Shown here: one piece after another, positions 9,232 to 19,600 of the stretch
Layout of the letters: every line of letters starts with the position of its first letter
How positions within the stretch are numbered: position 1 is the stretch's first letter
DNA from: JAFDVL01 sp043783625
GTDB taxonomy: Bacteria > Acidobacteriota > Blastocatellia > RBC074
Assembly (NCBI GenBank): GCA_043783625.1
Contig: JAYVZE010000207.1
Location: 26,004-90,003 of the forward strand
Direction: 5' to 3'
Length of the DNA: 64,000 nucleotides
Notes under the pieces: generated by a model
The model's input: only the letters and a program-made list of their open reading frames with translations
What the model was told of the DNA's origin: nothing
Database searches by the model: none
Translations under genes and position numbers: made by a program

Positions 9232-9657
9232 CTAAGCCGCCCAATCTTCAACTTTCAGATTTGGAATTTTGCTGAAGTCTTTGAGATTGCGCGAAAGCAA
9301 CGTGGCATCGTTAGCAATCGCTATCGCTGCGATTTTCAAATCCATTGTGCCGATTCGAATTCGTTGTTTTTGTAACTGCTCAAATTGCGCCGCCGCAGAA
9401 TTATTAAAATCCAGAACCTCTAATTTACCGAAATTTTTTAGAGTTCGTTTGAGTTTTTCGTAAGCGAAAATTTGTTGTTCAAGATCACGAGCTTTGGCCA
9501 GCAGTGACATCCATCCACGAACTTGCTCTTCAAATGAAATAATGGTTGTTAATCTTTCTTCAGGTAAGAGTTTTTTCAGACGAAAGTGTAGGCGTTGCGC
9601 TTCGTGTGACGAAGCTCTTTCCAACAAGCTCATGTGATCGGTGTCTAAAATATACAT
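9232..9657 (-). CDS. vapC: PIN-domain (VapC-type) ribonuclease toxin
   Basis: 141 residues from the ATG at 9655-9657, chosen because MYILDTDHMSLLERA is the classic opening of this PIN subgroup; an upstream start would run into the antitoxin gene. Acidic residues at LDTDH, near EEQVRGW and in MDLKIAAIAIANDATLLSRN are at the positions of the metal-binding PIN active site. VapC toxins are sequence-specific RNases that cut tRNA or rRNA. The gene 9677-9913 upstream has the appearance of the usual antitoxin for this type. Complete with no visible lesion. Confidence 0.88.
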   Translation of the reverse strand: MYILDTDHMSLLERASSHEAQRLHFRLKKLLPEERLTTIISFEEQVRGWMSLLAKARDLEQQIFAYEKLKRTLKNFGKLEVLDFNNSAAAQFEQLQKQRIRIGTMDLKIAAIAIANDATLLSRNLKDFSKIPNLKVEDWAA

Positions 9658-9676
9658 CGGGGCAATCGCTGCAAAT

Positions 9677-9913
9677 TTATTTAATGGAACGAAGCGTAAG
9701 TTTCGGAGTTGTTTTCTCTTTAGGACGAAGGGATTCACGGTATTTGCGCCCTAACTCCATTGCTTCATCATACATCGGATCATTCGCAAATGATCCCCAA
9801 ACACTATCCAGCCAATCAGGTTTAGTTTCCTTGTTAAGTTGTACCTGTTTTTTAAGTGAAGCTAATTCAGTCTCGATTGCTGTTAGTCTGACTTCTACAT
9901 TAGGTCTTGACAT
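9677..9913 (-). CDS. Antitoxin of the PIN toxin
   Basis: 78 residues. A short leucine-rich coiled coil (RLTAIETELASLKKQV) leads to WLDSVWGSFANDPMYDEAMELGRKYRES, the C-terminal toxin-wrapping segment (GxFANDPxFDEAMxLGRxxRES) characteristic of antitoxins that precede this type of PIN toxin. No separate DNA-binding domain is obvious, so repression may be weak. It ends 19 nt before the chosen toxin start. Confidence 0.82.
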   Translation of the reverse strand: MSRPNVEVRLTAIETELASLKKQVQLNKETKPDWLDSVWGSFANDPMYDEAMELGRKYRESLRPKEKTTPKLTLRSIK

Positions 9914-9922
9914 ATTCGCTCC

Positions 9923-11704
9923 TTACAGAAATTGTACAGTCTTGATCTTCAATTCATCAAGCTGCTTCTTATCTACTTCGCTGGGGCTGTCGGTCATCAA
10001 ATCGGAACCGCTGGCGACTTTCGGGAACGCGATCACGTCGCGTAAAGATTTCGCTCCGGCGAATAACATGATCATCCGATCAAGCCCAAGGGCGATACCG
10101 CCGTGGGGAGGTGTGCCGTAGCTTAATGCTTCGAGGAAAAATCCGAATTTTTCTTTGGCTTCTTCGTCGCTCAAGCCTAATGCTTTGAAAATTTTTGCTT
10201 GAATATCGGAGCGGTGAATTCGGATGGAACCGCCGCCAAGTTCGCTGCCGTTCATGACTAAATCGTAGGCTTTGGCACGGACTTTGCCGAGGTCGCCTTC
10301 GAGGTTGTTGATGTCTTCGTCAATCGGTGAAGTGAACGGATGGTGCATCGCGTAGTAACGTTTGTCTTCGGGATGGAATTCAAACATCGGGAAATCTACG
10401 ACCCACAGCATTTTGTGTTCGGCTTCGTTGATGAGATTTTCGTGGCGTGCGATTTCGAGGCGGACTTGTCCCATCGCATTGCAGGCGACATCCCATTTGC
10501 CACCGATCATTAAAATTGAATCGCCGGGTTGAGTGCCTGTGATTTGAATTAAAGAATTCATTCCGTCTGCACCTAAGAATTTCGTCAGCGCAGATTTATT
10601 TTCGTTTTCCAAAACCTGAATGTAAGCCAAACCGCCTGCGCCGTGACGCTTCGCGTGTTCGCCAATTTCGTCATACGTTTTGCGCGACCACGTAGCCGCG
10701 CCTTTCACGACGATGGCTTTGACTGCGCCGCCTTTGTTGACAGCATCGGCGAAGACCGGAAAGGCGCTGCTGGCAAATTGCTCAGACAAATCCATCATCT
10801 TCAACCCAAAGCGCAAATCGGGTTTGTCGGAGCCATATTTGTTCATCGCTTCGCTGTATGGCATTCGTTGAAATGGACGCGCTGGCTCAGCAATTCCCGC
10901 GACTTTGAAGCATTCGCAAACCATCGGCTCCAAGATGTCAAAAACATCATCGGGCTGGACGAAGCTCATTTCCATATCAATTTGGGTGAACTCCGGTTGA
11001 CGGTCGGCACGCAAATCTTCATCGCGGAAACAACGTGCAATTTGAAAATATTTGTCATAGCCGCCGATCATCAGCAGTTGTTTGAAGAGCTGCGGCGATT
11101 GCGGCAAGGCATAAAATTTGCCTGCGGCGGTACGCGCCGGAACCAGATAATCACGTGCGCCTTCCGGGGTGGATTTTGTCAAAATCGGTGTTTCGATTTC
11201 ATAGAATCCACGCGTGTCTAAATAATTTCGCACGGCTAACGCCAGCTTATGGCGGAGGCGAAAATTCTTTTGAATTTCGACGCGGCGCAAATCAAGGTAG
11301 CGATATTTCAGGCGTAGCTCTTCACTGGCGACACAATTTTCCAATTCAAACGGAGGCGTGCTGGCGTCGTTGAGAAATTTGATTTCGGTGGCAGCGACCT
11401 CGACTTCACCAGTGGCCATGACGGCATTGAAATTCGCTTCATCGCGTTTGACGCAGACGCCTGTGATGGAGATCACGAATTCGCGTCGTACCTGTTTGGC
11501 TTGGGCGAGCAATTCAGCATTGACGCTTTCGTCAAAGACGATTTGCGTAATGCCTTCGCGGTCGCGCAGATGGATGAAAAGCAGTTGTCCCTGATCGCGG
11601 TAACTGTTGACCCAGCCCATCAAAGTGACGGTTTGCCCGGCGTTTTCCTGACGGAGTTCGCCGCAGTTATGAGTGCGTTTTGTTTGTCCTAAATGATCTA
11701 GCAT
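9923..11704 (-). CDS. aspS: Aspartyl-tRNA synthetase (class IIb)
   Basis: 593 residues from the ATG at 11702-11704, the start consistent with MLDHLGQTKRTHNCGEL; an in-frame upstream ATG would add 21 unlike residues. The N-terminal OB-fold anticodon domain (TVTLMGWVNSYRDQGQLLFI) is followed by class II motif 2 (FRDEDLRADRQPEFTQID), the bacterial GAD insertion and motif 3 (GIALGLDRMIMLFAGA). Length and insertion identify the bacterial-type enzyme, which charges tRNA-Asp (or also tRNA-Asn in genomes with GatCAB; not decidable here). It follows hisS and a small ORF in the same direction, the common hisS-aspS arrangement, but here separated by a palindromic element. Confidence 0.97.
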   Translation of the reverse strand: MLDHLGQTKRTHNCGELRQENAGQTVTLMGWVNSYRDQGQLLFIHLRDREGITQIVFDESVNAELLAQAKQVRREFVISITGVCVKRDEANFNAVMATGEVEVAATEIKFLNDASTPPFELENCVASEELRLKYRYLDLRRVEIQKNFRLRHKLALAVRNYLDTRGFYEIETPILTKSTPEGARDYLVPARTAAGKFYALPQSPQLFKQLLMIGGYDKYFQIARCFRDEDLRADRQPEFTQIDMEMSFVQPDDVFDILEPMVCECFKVAGIAEPARPFQRMPYSEAMNKYGSDKPDLRFGLKMMDLSEQFASSAFPVFADAVNKGGAVKAIVVKGAATWSRKTYDEIGEHAKRHGAGGLAYIQVLENENKSALTKFLGADGMNSLIQITGTQPGDSILMIGGKWDVACNAMGQVRLEIARHENLINEAEHKMLWVVDFPMFEFHPEDKRYYAMHHPFTSPIDEDINNLEGDLGKVRAKAYDLVMNGSELGGGSIRIHRSDIQAKIFKALGLSDEEAKEKFGFFLEALSYGTPPHGGIALGLDRMIMLFAGAKSLRDVIAFPKVASGSDLMTDSPSEVDKKQLDELKIKTVQFL

Positions 11705-11771
11705 AAATAGTGATGGTTGGGGGGCGGTGATCGGTAAACCTATAGCAAATTTAGCTTGAATGTCCAAGGTT

Positions 11772-11968
11772 ATAAATTGCCACTAGCTTCAGCTAGTGGA
11801 ACGGTGAAGGGGAAATCAGAGGCTTTAGCCAAAATTCTGAAATAACTCCCTTCTAATGGGCTTTAGATACAAGCTAAAGCTGAGCGGAAAAGAATTGTTT
11901 TTCCATTTCGGCTAAAGCCTCTGTTTTGCTTCATCGCAATCCACTAGCTGAAGCTAGTGGCAATTTAT
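11772..11968. repeat. 197-bp nested palindromic element
   Basis: The ends (11772-11800 and 11940-11968) are perfect 29-nt reverse complements containing TTGCCACTAGCT, itself part of a small palindrome CTAGCTTCAGCTAG. Inside, CAGAGGCTTTAGCC (11817-11830) pairs with its complement at 11909-11923, and a third stem lies near 11858-11882. No protein is encoded. It fills most of the gap between aspS and the 62-residue ORF. The end sequence is shared with the larger element at 60592-60930. Confidence 0.88.
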
Positions 11969-12039
11969 TCAATTCACTCTGAACATTCGAATTGAAACCG
12001 CTGTAAGACGAATTTTTATTCAGTTAATTAAAAAGATTA

Positions 12040-12228
12040 CTACTCTCCCCGATCCTCAATAATTGTTTCGGATAACGGCTTTCCGATGACTTGAATTGGC
12101 TGCCGATTATGGTAGCGGGTAAAGTCTGTGATCGGTGATGGAACATTGCCTAGTAATTCCTGACGCAGTAAATATTCCTCGAATTCAGCCTCGGTCATTT
12201 GTGGTTGATCAATTGTTGCTGTTGGCAT
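12040..12228 (-). CDS. Small protein of unknown function between hisS and aspS
   Basis: 62 residues from the ATG at 12226-12228, 6 nt after the hisS stop with AGGTGA just upstream. The sequence is acidic in its first half (MTEAEFEEYLLRQELL) with a conserved-looking centre (NVPSPITDFTRYHNRQPI) and ends in EDRGE. No domain is recognised. Size and charge would suit an antitoxin, but no toxin follows; the palindromic element comes next. Confidence 0.55.
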   Translation of the reverse strand: MPTATIDQPQMTEAEFEEYLLRQELLGNVPSPITDFTRYHNRQPIQVIGKPLSETIIEDRGE

Positions 12229-12234
12229 AATCAC

Positions 12235-13503
12235 CTACTGTAACTTAGCCTTGATGGAGTTTAAATCCAACGATTCCTGTTCACCGGTCGTTAAATTTTT
12301 CAAGCCGTATAATTCTTTTGCGACTTCATCATCGCCAATAATCAAAGCATATTTTGCGCGTGCTTTGTTGGCTTGTGCCATTGCTTTTTTCATTTTCCGC
12401 TCTTCAAATTCCAATGCAACGGAAAGTCCGGCGCGGCGCAATTCACTGGCGAGTATAAATGATTTTTGTCGCGCGGCTTCACCTAAAAATACGATAAAAA
12501 TATCAGGTGCAGCACTGTTACGAATGCGCTCCGCTTCGTCAGGCGGAATTGACAACACCATTCGATCCAGTCCGAACGCAAAGCCGAAACCTTTCGTGGG
12601 TGGACCGTCAAGAATTTCTGCCAATCCATCGTAGCGACCTCCACCGACGATAGTGTTTTGTGCGCCGAGGCTTCCGCCAATAATTTCAAAGGCGGTTCGC
12701 GTGTAATAATCCAGTCCGCGCACCATCCGTGGATTCACTGTGTACGCGATGCCGCGTGCGTCAAGATGCGCTTTGAATTGTTCGAAATGCACACGTGAAG
12801 CTTCGTCCAAGGAATCAGTAATCGTTGGTAAGTCCGCAATTAATTTTTGGCAATTCGGATTTTTGCAATCGAAAATTCTGAGCGCATTGGTTTCAAAGCG
12901 ATGCTGACAATCTCCGCATAGTTGATCCAATTTTCCGGCCATTTCCGCTCGCAATTTTTCCAAATATGCTGGACGGGAATTGGCGTCGCCAACCGAATTA
13001 ATCAGCAAGGTCGTATCGTTGATGCCTAATTCCTTCAGCATCCAACTGAGCATTTCGATGATTTCCGCTTCGATGGCGGGGGCGTCACTCGTGCCTAAAA
13101 CTTCGGCTCCGATTTGATAAAATTGACGGAAGCGCCCGGCTTGCGGACGTTCGCGGCGAAACATTTGCCCGACGTAATAAAGCTTTGTCATTTCGCCGCT
13201 GGCTTTGTCGTTGTAGAGCTTGTGCTGAATGTACGCACGAACTACCGAAGCCGTATTTTCAGGGCGTAGCGTCAACGAAGTCTGGTCGCTGTCTTTGTCA
13301 AGAAACGTGTACATTTCTTTATGGACGATGTCGGTAGCTTCGCCGACACCACGCGCAAAAAGTTCCGTTTTCTCAAAAATCGGCGTGCGGATTTCATCGA
13401 ATCCATAGCGGCGAAATGCTTCGCGGGCGACGGCTTCCACGCGCAACCACAGCGGCATATCTGTCGGTAAAATATCTCGTGTGCCTTTGACGGTTTGAAT
13501 CAT
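12235..13503 (-). CDS. hisS: Histidyl-tRNA synthetase
   Basis: 422 residues, standard length. The start MIQTVKGTRDILPTD is typical. Class II motif 2 (FRRERPQAGRFRQFYQIG), the histidine-specific blocks LVRGLDYYTRTAFE (here MVRGLDYYTRTAFE) and GGGRYDGL, motif 3 (FGFAFGLDRMVLS) and the C-terminal anticodon-binding fold are all present. It charges tRNA-His in the cytoplasm. The ORF at 12040-12228 begins immediately downstream, then aspS. Confidence 0.97.
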   Translation of the reverse strand: MIQTVKGTRDILPTDMPLWLRVEAVAREAFRRYGFDEIRTPIFEKTELFARGVGEATDIVHKEMYTFLDKDSDQTSLTLRPENTASVVRAYIQHKLYNDKASGEMTKLYYVGQMFRRERPQAGRFRQFYQIGAEVLGTSDAPAIEAEIIEMLSWMLKELGINDTTLLINSVGDANSRPAYLEKLRAEMAGKLDQLCGDCQHRFETNALRIFDCKNPNCQKLIADLPTITDSLDEASRVHFEQFKAHLDARGIAYTVNPRMVRGLDYYTRTAFEIIGGSLGAQNTIVGGGRYDGLAEILDGPPTKGFGFAFGLDRMVLSIPPDEAERIRNSAAPDIFIVFLGEAARQKSFILASELRRAGLSVALEFEERKMKKAMAQANKARAKYALIIGDDEVAKELYGLKNLTTGEQESLDLNSIKAKLQ

Positions 13504-13705
13504 AAAAAATTAGTTTCGAGTTTTGAGTCTCGTGTTTCGAGGCACTGATTCACAAATAATTTGTGGGAACTAAGCTATCTTTCCTTCCTCGGAACCCAAA
13601 ACGCGAAACCTCCATTTCCAGTGGGCAAAATCGAAACGAAGATTCTAACACAGGGCATCAGCAACCGTCTTGCTACTTTCGTAACCGATAAAAAGTTAAG
13701 AGAAA
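13504..13705. repeat. Intergenic tandem word GTTTCGAG with loose inverted partner
   Basis: About 13512-13542 reads as variants of the words GTTTCGAG and TTTTGAGTCTCG in a row; about 13586-13612 holds a loose complement (CGGAACCCAAAACGCGAAACC is broken up by mismatches). The same word family occurs in frame inside the PSD1 gene at about 44523-44552. The rest of the gap between hisS and the HD-GYP gene has no gene. Confidence 0.6.
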
Positions 13706-16177
13706 TCAGTTGGTCAACTGAGAGCTACTACTCAGGCGAGTGGCATGGCTGGCTTGTAAACTGAGCTGGGCGGTTTCCAGGGCTTTATTGAGTTTTAGAT
13801 TTTCGCCTTCAATGATGGCAGAGCCGATGCTGATGCCACGCAAAGCATCTTCGGCAGAAATTAGCAGAGGGCGCGACTCAATGACTGTGCTTTGGAATCG
13901 CGCGACAATATCCAGCGACATTTCTTCGGGCGCATCGTGGATTAAGACCACATACTCATCGCCACAATAATGAATAATTTTATCATTTTTGCGAATCTGC
14001 TTCTTCAACATTTTAGCCAGATCGCGCGTCGTCGCTTCAACCGAAAGCGGTTCAATATGTTCAAGCAGTTGACGAAAAACACGCAAATCTACCAGCAAAA
14101 GCCGTAACGGATTAACTTCGTTGGTGGCGATTTCAACTTCACGGGAAAAGTGTTCGTGCAGAAATCTGGCATTCGGTAAGTTGGTCACAACATCAAGCAG
14201 GGAAGCTTCGCTGGCAACGGCAAAGCGTCTGGCATTGAGGAAAGCGTCTGAACAAAGAGACGCGAGACGGCTAAAATTATCTATTTGTTCCTCGTTAAAT
14301 TCTTTTCGTGATTTGGAATAAACCACCATCGCTCCAAACTGATGCTCCCCTTTTTTGAGGGGCAGCGCCTGCATGGTCAGATATTTATTAAAGGAGAAGG
14401 ATTCATCCTTTTGCCGCCAGAGATGAAATATTTCATTTTCAGGGTTGCAATTTATCTGCCGTTCATTACTTGTCAAAAGGTAGCCGGTAACGCCTTCGTC
14501 CAATTCTATTTTGCAGCCGTAGAAATGCGTGGCATCCAGGCCGTGAGCAAATACTATTTCAGCCTTGCCGGAATATTCATTCAATTCGTAGATGACGAAC
14601 GAATCAAGCTTTTCCTGAAAAGGGATGATGCGGTGTAAGTCATTAGCGAGAAAATGATAGTAATCATGGATGTTCATCGAACTGGCGATATTTTCTGCCA
14701 GATTCAGCAAGCCGTAATTCACCTGACTGGACATGCGCGATTCCTGAATAGCCTGGACGAAAGATGGAGTTGCCGAAATTTCGCTACTCGAAGTAGCTTG
14801 CATTACTTGCAGCGCATCGGCTGCCAGGGCTTCAATTTCCTTGAAAGGCAGGTTTTCGATTTTCAGGTTGGCAATTTTCTCCTCACAAACAGACAAATTA
14901 TTGATGAATAAATCTACCAGTTGTGGATCGTAGTGCAATCCTCTGTTAACTCGTAATTCCTGAATGGCTGCTTCACGAGAAAGTGCTTTTCGATAAAGCC
15001 GCTCTTCGCGCATCGCATCGAAGCAGTCAACAATGGAAAGGATGCGAGCCGTCAGAGGGATTTCTTCACCTTTTAACCCTTCTGGATAACCAGTTCCATC
15101 CCATCGTTCATGGTGATACCTGACGATTTCAACTAAGGGATAAGGGAAGTCTATTTGCTCCAGAATTTGTGCCCCAATGACAGTGTGTTGCTTCATCCGA
15201 TTGAATTCGTAAGTAGTTAGTTTACTGGGCTTGGTCAGGATGTAATCCGGGACAGCAACCTTTCCAATATCACGTAATAATGCTCCTGCGCGTAAGGCTT
15301 TGACTTCCATTTCGGAAAGGTGCATCAGGCGGGCGATCTCTTCGGCGTAAATTTGCACGCGACGGACGTGTTCATGGGTAATTTTATCTTTGGCATCAAC
15401 GGCTGCGGCAAAGGCTTGCAGCGTACGCTCGTGCAGGTCGTCCATTTCCTGCGCATGACGCCGGGCTTCTTCGATATTTTTTACATACGGAGATGCTACT
15501 GCATAAGCTACGCCAATTAACGGAATGGTTAGCAGTACCATCCAGAATCCAAAATAAAAAACCAGCGTATTGACAATCGCTGCAATGGCAACCCCGGAAA
15601 GAGAAGTAACCAGAGTCCAGAGGTTGCTGACCAGCCAGGTTTTGACAAATCCTGAATCATTTCTAATGGCAAAAAAAATTGACAGCAGCAGGAGATTGAT
15701 AATCCCTTGCAAAAAAGATAGCGCGATTAATGCCAAGCTGTAGATGAGGAAGGTGCGGCTTTGATGGGCTAATTGTGAGAGCGGTCCGAAGGCCTTGATC
15801 ATCAGATGCGCAGCCAGAAAAAATGACAGGCTGGTGAATCCGACATTAGAAAACCGGACTAATGGTCTTTTGGCGAAGCGCAGGGACTCTGAATATGTAA
15901 CCAGTGCGGCGATCAATAAAGCAATTTCGGTTCCATATAATAAAAAGCCCAGGAAAATAAAGGCATCCGAGCTGGTGATGAAATAACCAAATGACGAAGG
16001 AACCATTTTGGCAATGGCCCAGGATGAGAGCAGGGTAATCGAAAGAAGTGCAATCCAATGATAGGTTGGTTGGTTCGAATAGGTTCGATAAGCCGCGTAC
16101 CCGAACAGCAGAATCCCAAAGAAAGCGATCAGATACCTGTAATGTTCAGAATAATTTTTATTTTGTTCAGCGATCAT
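13706..16177 (-). CDS. Membrane HD-GYP / GAF / degenerate GGDEF signalling protein
   Basis: 823 residues. Six or seven transmembrane helices fill residues 12-235, followed by a linker helix and an HD-GYP domain (about 250-440), a GAF-like sensor (about 480-640) and a C-terminal GGDEF-like domain (about 655-815). HD-GYP enzymes hydrolyse cyclic di-GMP. Here HHERWDGTGYP (355-365) is intact, but the HD doublet reads RD in LLRDIGKVAVP (R302), losing one metal ligand. The GGDEF signature is CGDEY, probably inactive for synthesis. The protein may therefore be a receptor rather than an enzyme. It is divergent from the RHS gene; no partner in the operon. Confidence 0.88.
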   Translation of the reverse strand: MIAEQNKNYSEHYRYLIAFFGILLFGYAAYRTYSNQPTYHWIALLSITLLSSWAIAKMVPSSFGYFITSSDAFIFLGFLLYGTEIALLIAALVTYSESLRFAKRPLVRFSNVGFTSLSFFLAAHLMIKAFGPLSQLAHQSRTFLIYSLALIALSFLQGIINLLLLSIFFAIRNDSGFVKTWLVSNLWTLVTSLSGVAIAAIVNTLVFYFGFWMVLLTIPLIGVAYAVASPYVKNIEEARRHAQEMDDLHERTLQAFAAAVDAKDKITHEHVRRVQIYAEEIARLMHLSEMEVKALRAGALLRDIGKVAVPDYILTKPSKLTTYEFNRMKQHTVIGAQILEQIDFPYPLVEIVRYHHERWDGTGYPEGLKGEEIPLTARILSIVDCFDAMREERLYRKALSREAAIQELRVNRGLHYDPQLVDLFINNLSVCEEKIANLKIENLPFKEIEALAADALQVMQATSSSEISATPSFVQAIQESRMSSQVNYGLLNLAENIASSMNIHDYYHFLANDLHRIIPFQEKLDSFVIYELNEYSGKAEIVFAHGLDATHFYGCKIELDEGVTGYLLTSNERQINCNPENEIFHLWRQKDESFSFNKYLTMQALPLKKGEHQFGAMVVYSKSRKEFNEEQIDNFSRLASLCSDAFLNARRFAVASEASLLDVVTNLPNARFLHEHFSREVEIATNEVNPLRLLLVDLRVFRQLLEHIEPLSVEATTRDLAKMLKKQIRKNDKIIHYCGDEYVVLIHDAPEEMSLDIVARFQSTVIESRPLLISAEDALRGISIGSAIIEGENLKLNKALETAQLSLQASHATRLSSSSQLTN

Positions 16178-16672
16178 TCGTACTCAACAGGAAATTTAGG
16201 GGAGAAAGGCACTTCAACCCGCGCGGGCGATAATGACGAAGTTTAACGAGGATTCGTCACGGAACTGTTATATTTTAATGATGAGATCAACCGTAGTGCG
16301 AACTGTTAGCTCACACTACACCTGCTAAAAAAAAATAAAAAATATTGCACAGCCCTGTACGCTGCATAGGGAGTATGCTAGATTGCGCCTCGTCGCAAAA
16401 AGAAACAATTTGTTGCCAGAGAAATTGTTTTCAGTAAGCCAGTTTTGGGGCGAGTTCATTACTTTTCATCAAGCCGGGATTTTTTCAGAACAAGAGTTCT
16501 GGATGCTTTCCGTGAGGACGTTCGAACACATCGTCACCTTCATCTGCGCTTGCGCTTACCGTGCAAGGTGTCCTGTTTCCGTACCAAGTCACGGATAAAA
16601 CCGGCATTCAGAGTTACTCACACAAATCTTTTTGTGTGTCGTGGTTCCGTGTGTCAAAATTTGGAGAAACCA
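16178..16672. other. Divergent non-coding region between HD-GYP and RHS genes
   Basis: Almost 500 bp separate the HD-GYP start from the chosen RHS start. It contains an A-rich tract at about 16326-16346 and an open frame in phase with the RHS gene from 16445, whose predicted residues are Arg/His-rich and not signal-peptide-like. Promoters for both genes should be here; no convincing -35/-10 pair with correct spacing was found by eye. Confidence 0.5.
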
Positions 16673-19600
16673 TTGAAAATACCTACTTTCCGTTCATCGA
16701 AAGAATTATTGCAAGTTGTTATCAATCGCCGCTTACCGCGCCATTTCGGGCGACAATTCATCAGCCTGATTCTGGCAATCACCTTGATTACAAATCCATT
16801 ATTGGCAGCTCCACAAGGATTCACGTTGCTCGGACACGAGATGAGTTACGGTGCCTCGTTCTGGTGGCATAACAGCGGCTGGGCAGCGAAGACCGCAAAA
16901 TGGTTGCCGCAACAAACCAAACCAGCAGACACGAAGGGCTGGGACGGGAAAGGCGCGCCACCAAATACACCACCTGAACCCAAGGAACAGGAAAAGCAAA
17001 GTGACCGCGATTACAAAGTCCAAAGCATTGAGATTTCGCCGCGTGACGTCGTCATTCAGACAGGCGAGAAAATCATTTTTTCGGCGATTGCGTACGACCA
17101 AAGCGGCAACATGATTCCCGGCGTGAAATTCACGTGGGATGGCAACGATGAAAACAAAAAACGTAAGATGAGCTTAACCCCGAACGGGGAATTTTCTTCG
17201 CCAGTGGCGGGTAATTACAAGGTGACAGTGGAGGCTCTCGGCAAAAAAGACAGCGTTAAAGTAGATGTTGTCGGAGAGCAGATTAACCCCAATGAGAAGG
17301 GATTTCCAGGCGAGCCAGTGTCTTCACAGGATGATCCTAAGCCAGCCAAAATCGGGTTGCGAAATTTCGCGCCGAATGTGCCGAAAGAAGCCGCCCCGCT
17401 CCGTCAAAACGAAGCTGACAAATTAGCGAAACTTACTGGTAAAGCTACCCGTGCTGCCACCACTGCCGTAGCCGCAGTGCAAGGCGGAAATTATGATTAT
17501 TATCAATGGAATGCCAGCAATTACACCACTGCGGATGATCCGGGGCGCGAAGTTGGGCAACCCGCAGGGCACGCGGTAGACGGCGGCGCAGGCAGTGGCA
17601 ACTTTCAATTCTCAGCTCCAATCATCGGGATGGACGGACGCGGGATTGATCTGAGTTTAGCAATGAATTACAACTCGCGTCTGTGGCATAAAAACGGCAC
17701 GGATATGTACTTCGATATTGATAATGATTACATTCCCGGCTGGACATTTGGCTTTGGCAAAATCATCACCGCAGGCACTGGTTTTATGCTGATTGATGCC
17801 GATGGCACACGGCACAGCTATGGCGGAAATACGTGGAATTACTCAGCACCGAATACATCATTGCAAGGCTTTGACGGCTATACGAAAGATGGAACTTTTA
17901 TTAATTATTGGGCAAAAGGATACAAGCCGCAATTTAACAGCACAATTCTTGAAGCACGAGCCTGGTTGCCAAATGGTACGACCATTGTCTACGGCGCATC
18001 TACGAAGTTGACTGCCTATCCAACTCTTATCACGGATGCCAACGGTAACGTCATGACGATTACCTACCGAAACAATCAAGGTCCGAACATTGATACGATT
18101 ACAGATACGTTAGGGCGGATGGTCAAATTTAAATATGCGCCGTTTAATGGTAAAGATGTCGTGGTAGCAGTCACAGTTCCGGGCTTCAACGGCGGCGCGG
18201 ATCGCGTGGCCGTGCAATATGCGTATGACACTCGAAATTTAACTCTCGCCGGAGCCAACTACGGGTTTAGTGGCGTCACGCCGCGTGTGCAAAACAGCCT
18301 GATTACGGTGATGAAGGCGATTTATTATCCTGCCACCAATACCGGATATTGGTTTGGCGATAGTGATTCCTATTCGAATTATGGAATGATTCGCAAAGTC
18401 AGCGAACGCCGTGCGATGGTGTGCAGCAATCCCAACGATACCACGGCGCAAGCTAATATTGTCCCGGCAGGCGCAGGCACGATGTCACGTCAAATGGTGT
18501 ATTCCCATACGACCTTGCCCGGTTACAGCGGAACTACCGGAACACTCTCAGATGTACCGACCTACGACCGGATGACGGAAGATTGGTCTGGACGCCAGCC
18601 CAGCATTCCCCAACCCGTGACAGAATATTCGGTAGTGACCGGAGCTAGTACGATTGTGACGCGCATCACGCGTAGTAATATCGCAACCGAAGAACTAACG
18701 ACGGAACAAATCACTGACAATAACTCAGCTTCGCAGACGTACGGATTATTACTGGAAGACAAAACCTTCCCGAATAAAACTTCGACTACACCGCTCAGAA
18801 AATCCAAAGTGTATTGGGAAGTTCCATTTTCTACCTTGAATTACGGGTCGCCGCGTCCGAACCATATGGAAATCACGGATGAACGCAATCAGATGACCAC
18901 GACAAATTATACTTACGGAACAAACTTTAATCAGGTCACTGATGTCAGGGAGCTTGGCTGGAGTAATCAATTGCTGCGCCGCACGCACACAGATTACATC
19001 AACACGACCAATTACATCGGCGCGTCGAGCAGTGGTTCTAATGGCAACTATAGCAGTTACAGCGGACGCCATATTTTCAGTCTGGTCAGTGCGGTAGATG
19101 TTTACGGACCGGATGACACAACGAGAGTTTCGCGCACGGAATATCAATATGATGGACAAACGTTAATGGATACGCCGGGTGTGGTGCGACACAGCGACGC
19201 CTCGAATCCGTATGATCCGGGATACCAATCTTGCGACTGGGTCTGGAATCCCAACCTTGGTCAAGCTGGTGAGTATGAATATATCTGTAACACGTATTAT
19301 ACCTATGATGCCAGCACGAACTATCGCGGCAATGTCACGAATGTGAAACGCTCTGCTGATGCGGTGAATTACAGCACAGATACCAATGCGCTGATAGAAA
19401 CGCGCAGCTATGACATTTGCGGAAATCTGCGCGTGGCATCTACTTCGTGCTGCGAACAAACGAGTTTCAATTACACTTCCGCGACGGCGTATGCCTGGCC
19501 TTCGTCGGTGACGCGCGGTTCGGCGACTGATCCGACGCAGCAAAACACCAGCAGCACGGTCTATGATTACAATACAGGATTAGTGAATAACGCGACCGAT

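Noticed and set aside
16445..16672. N-terminal extension of the RHS ORF upstream of 16673
   Set aside because: Residues are Arg/His-rich, lack a ribosome site and precede a proper signal peptide with a GGAG-preceded TTG.
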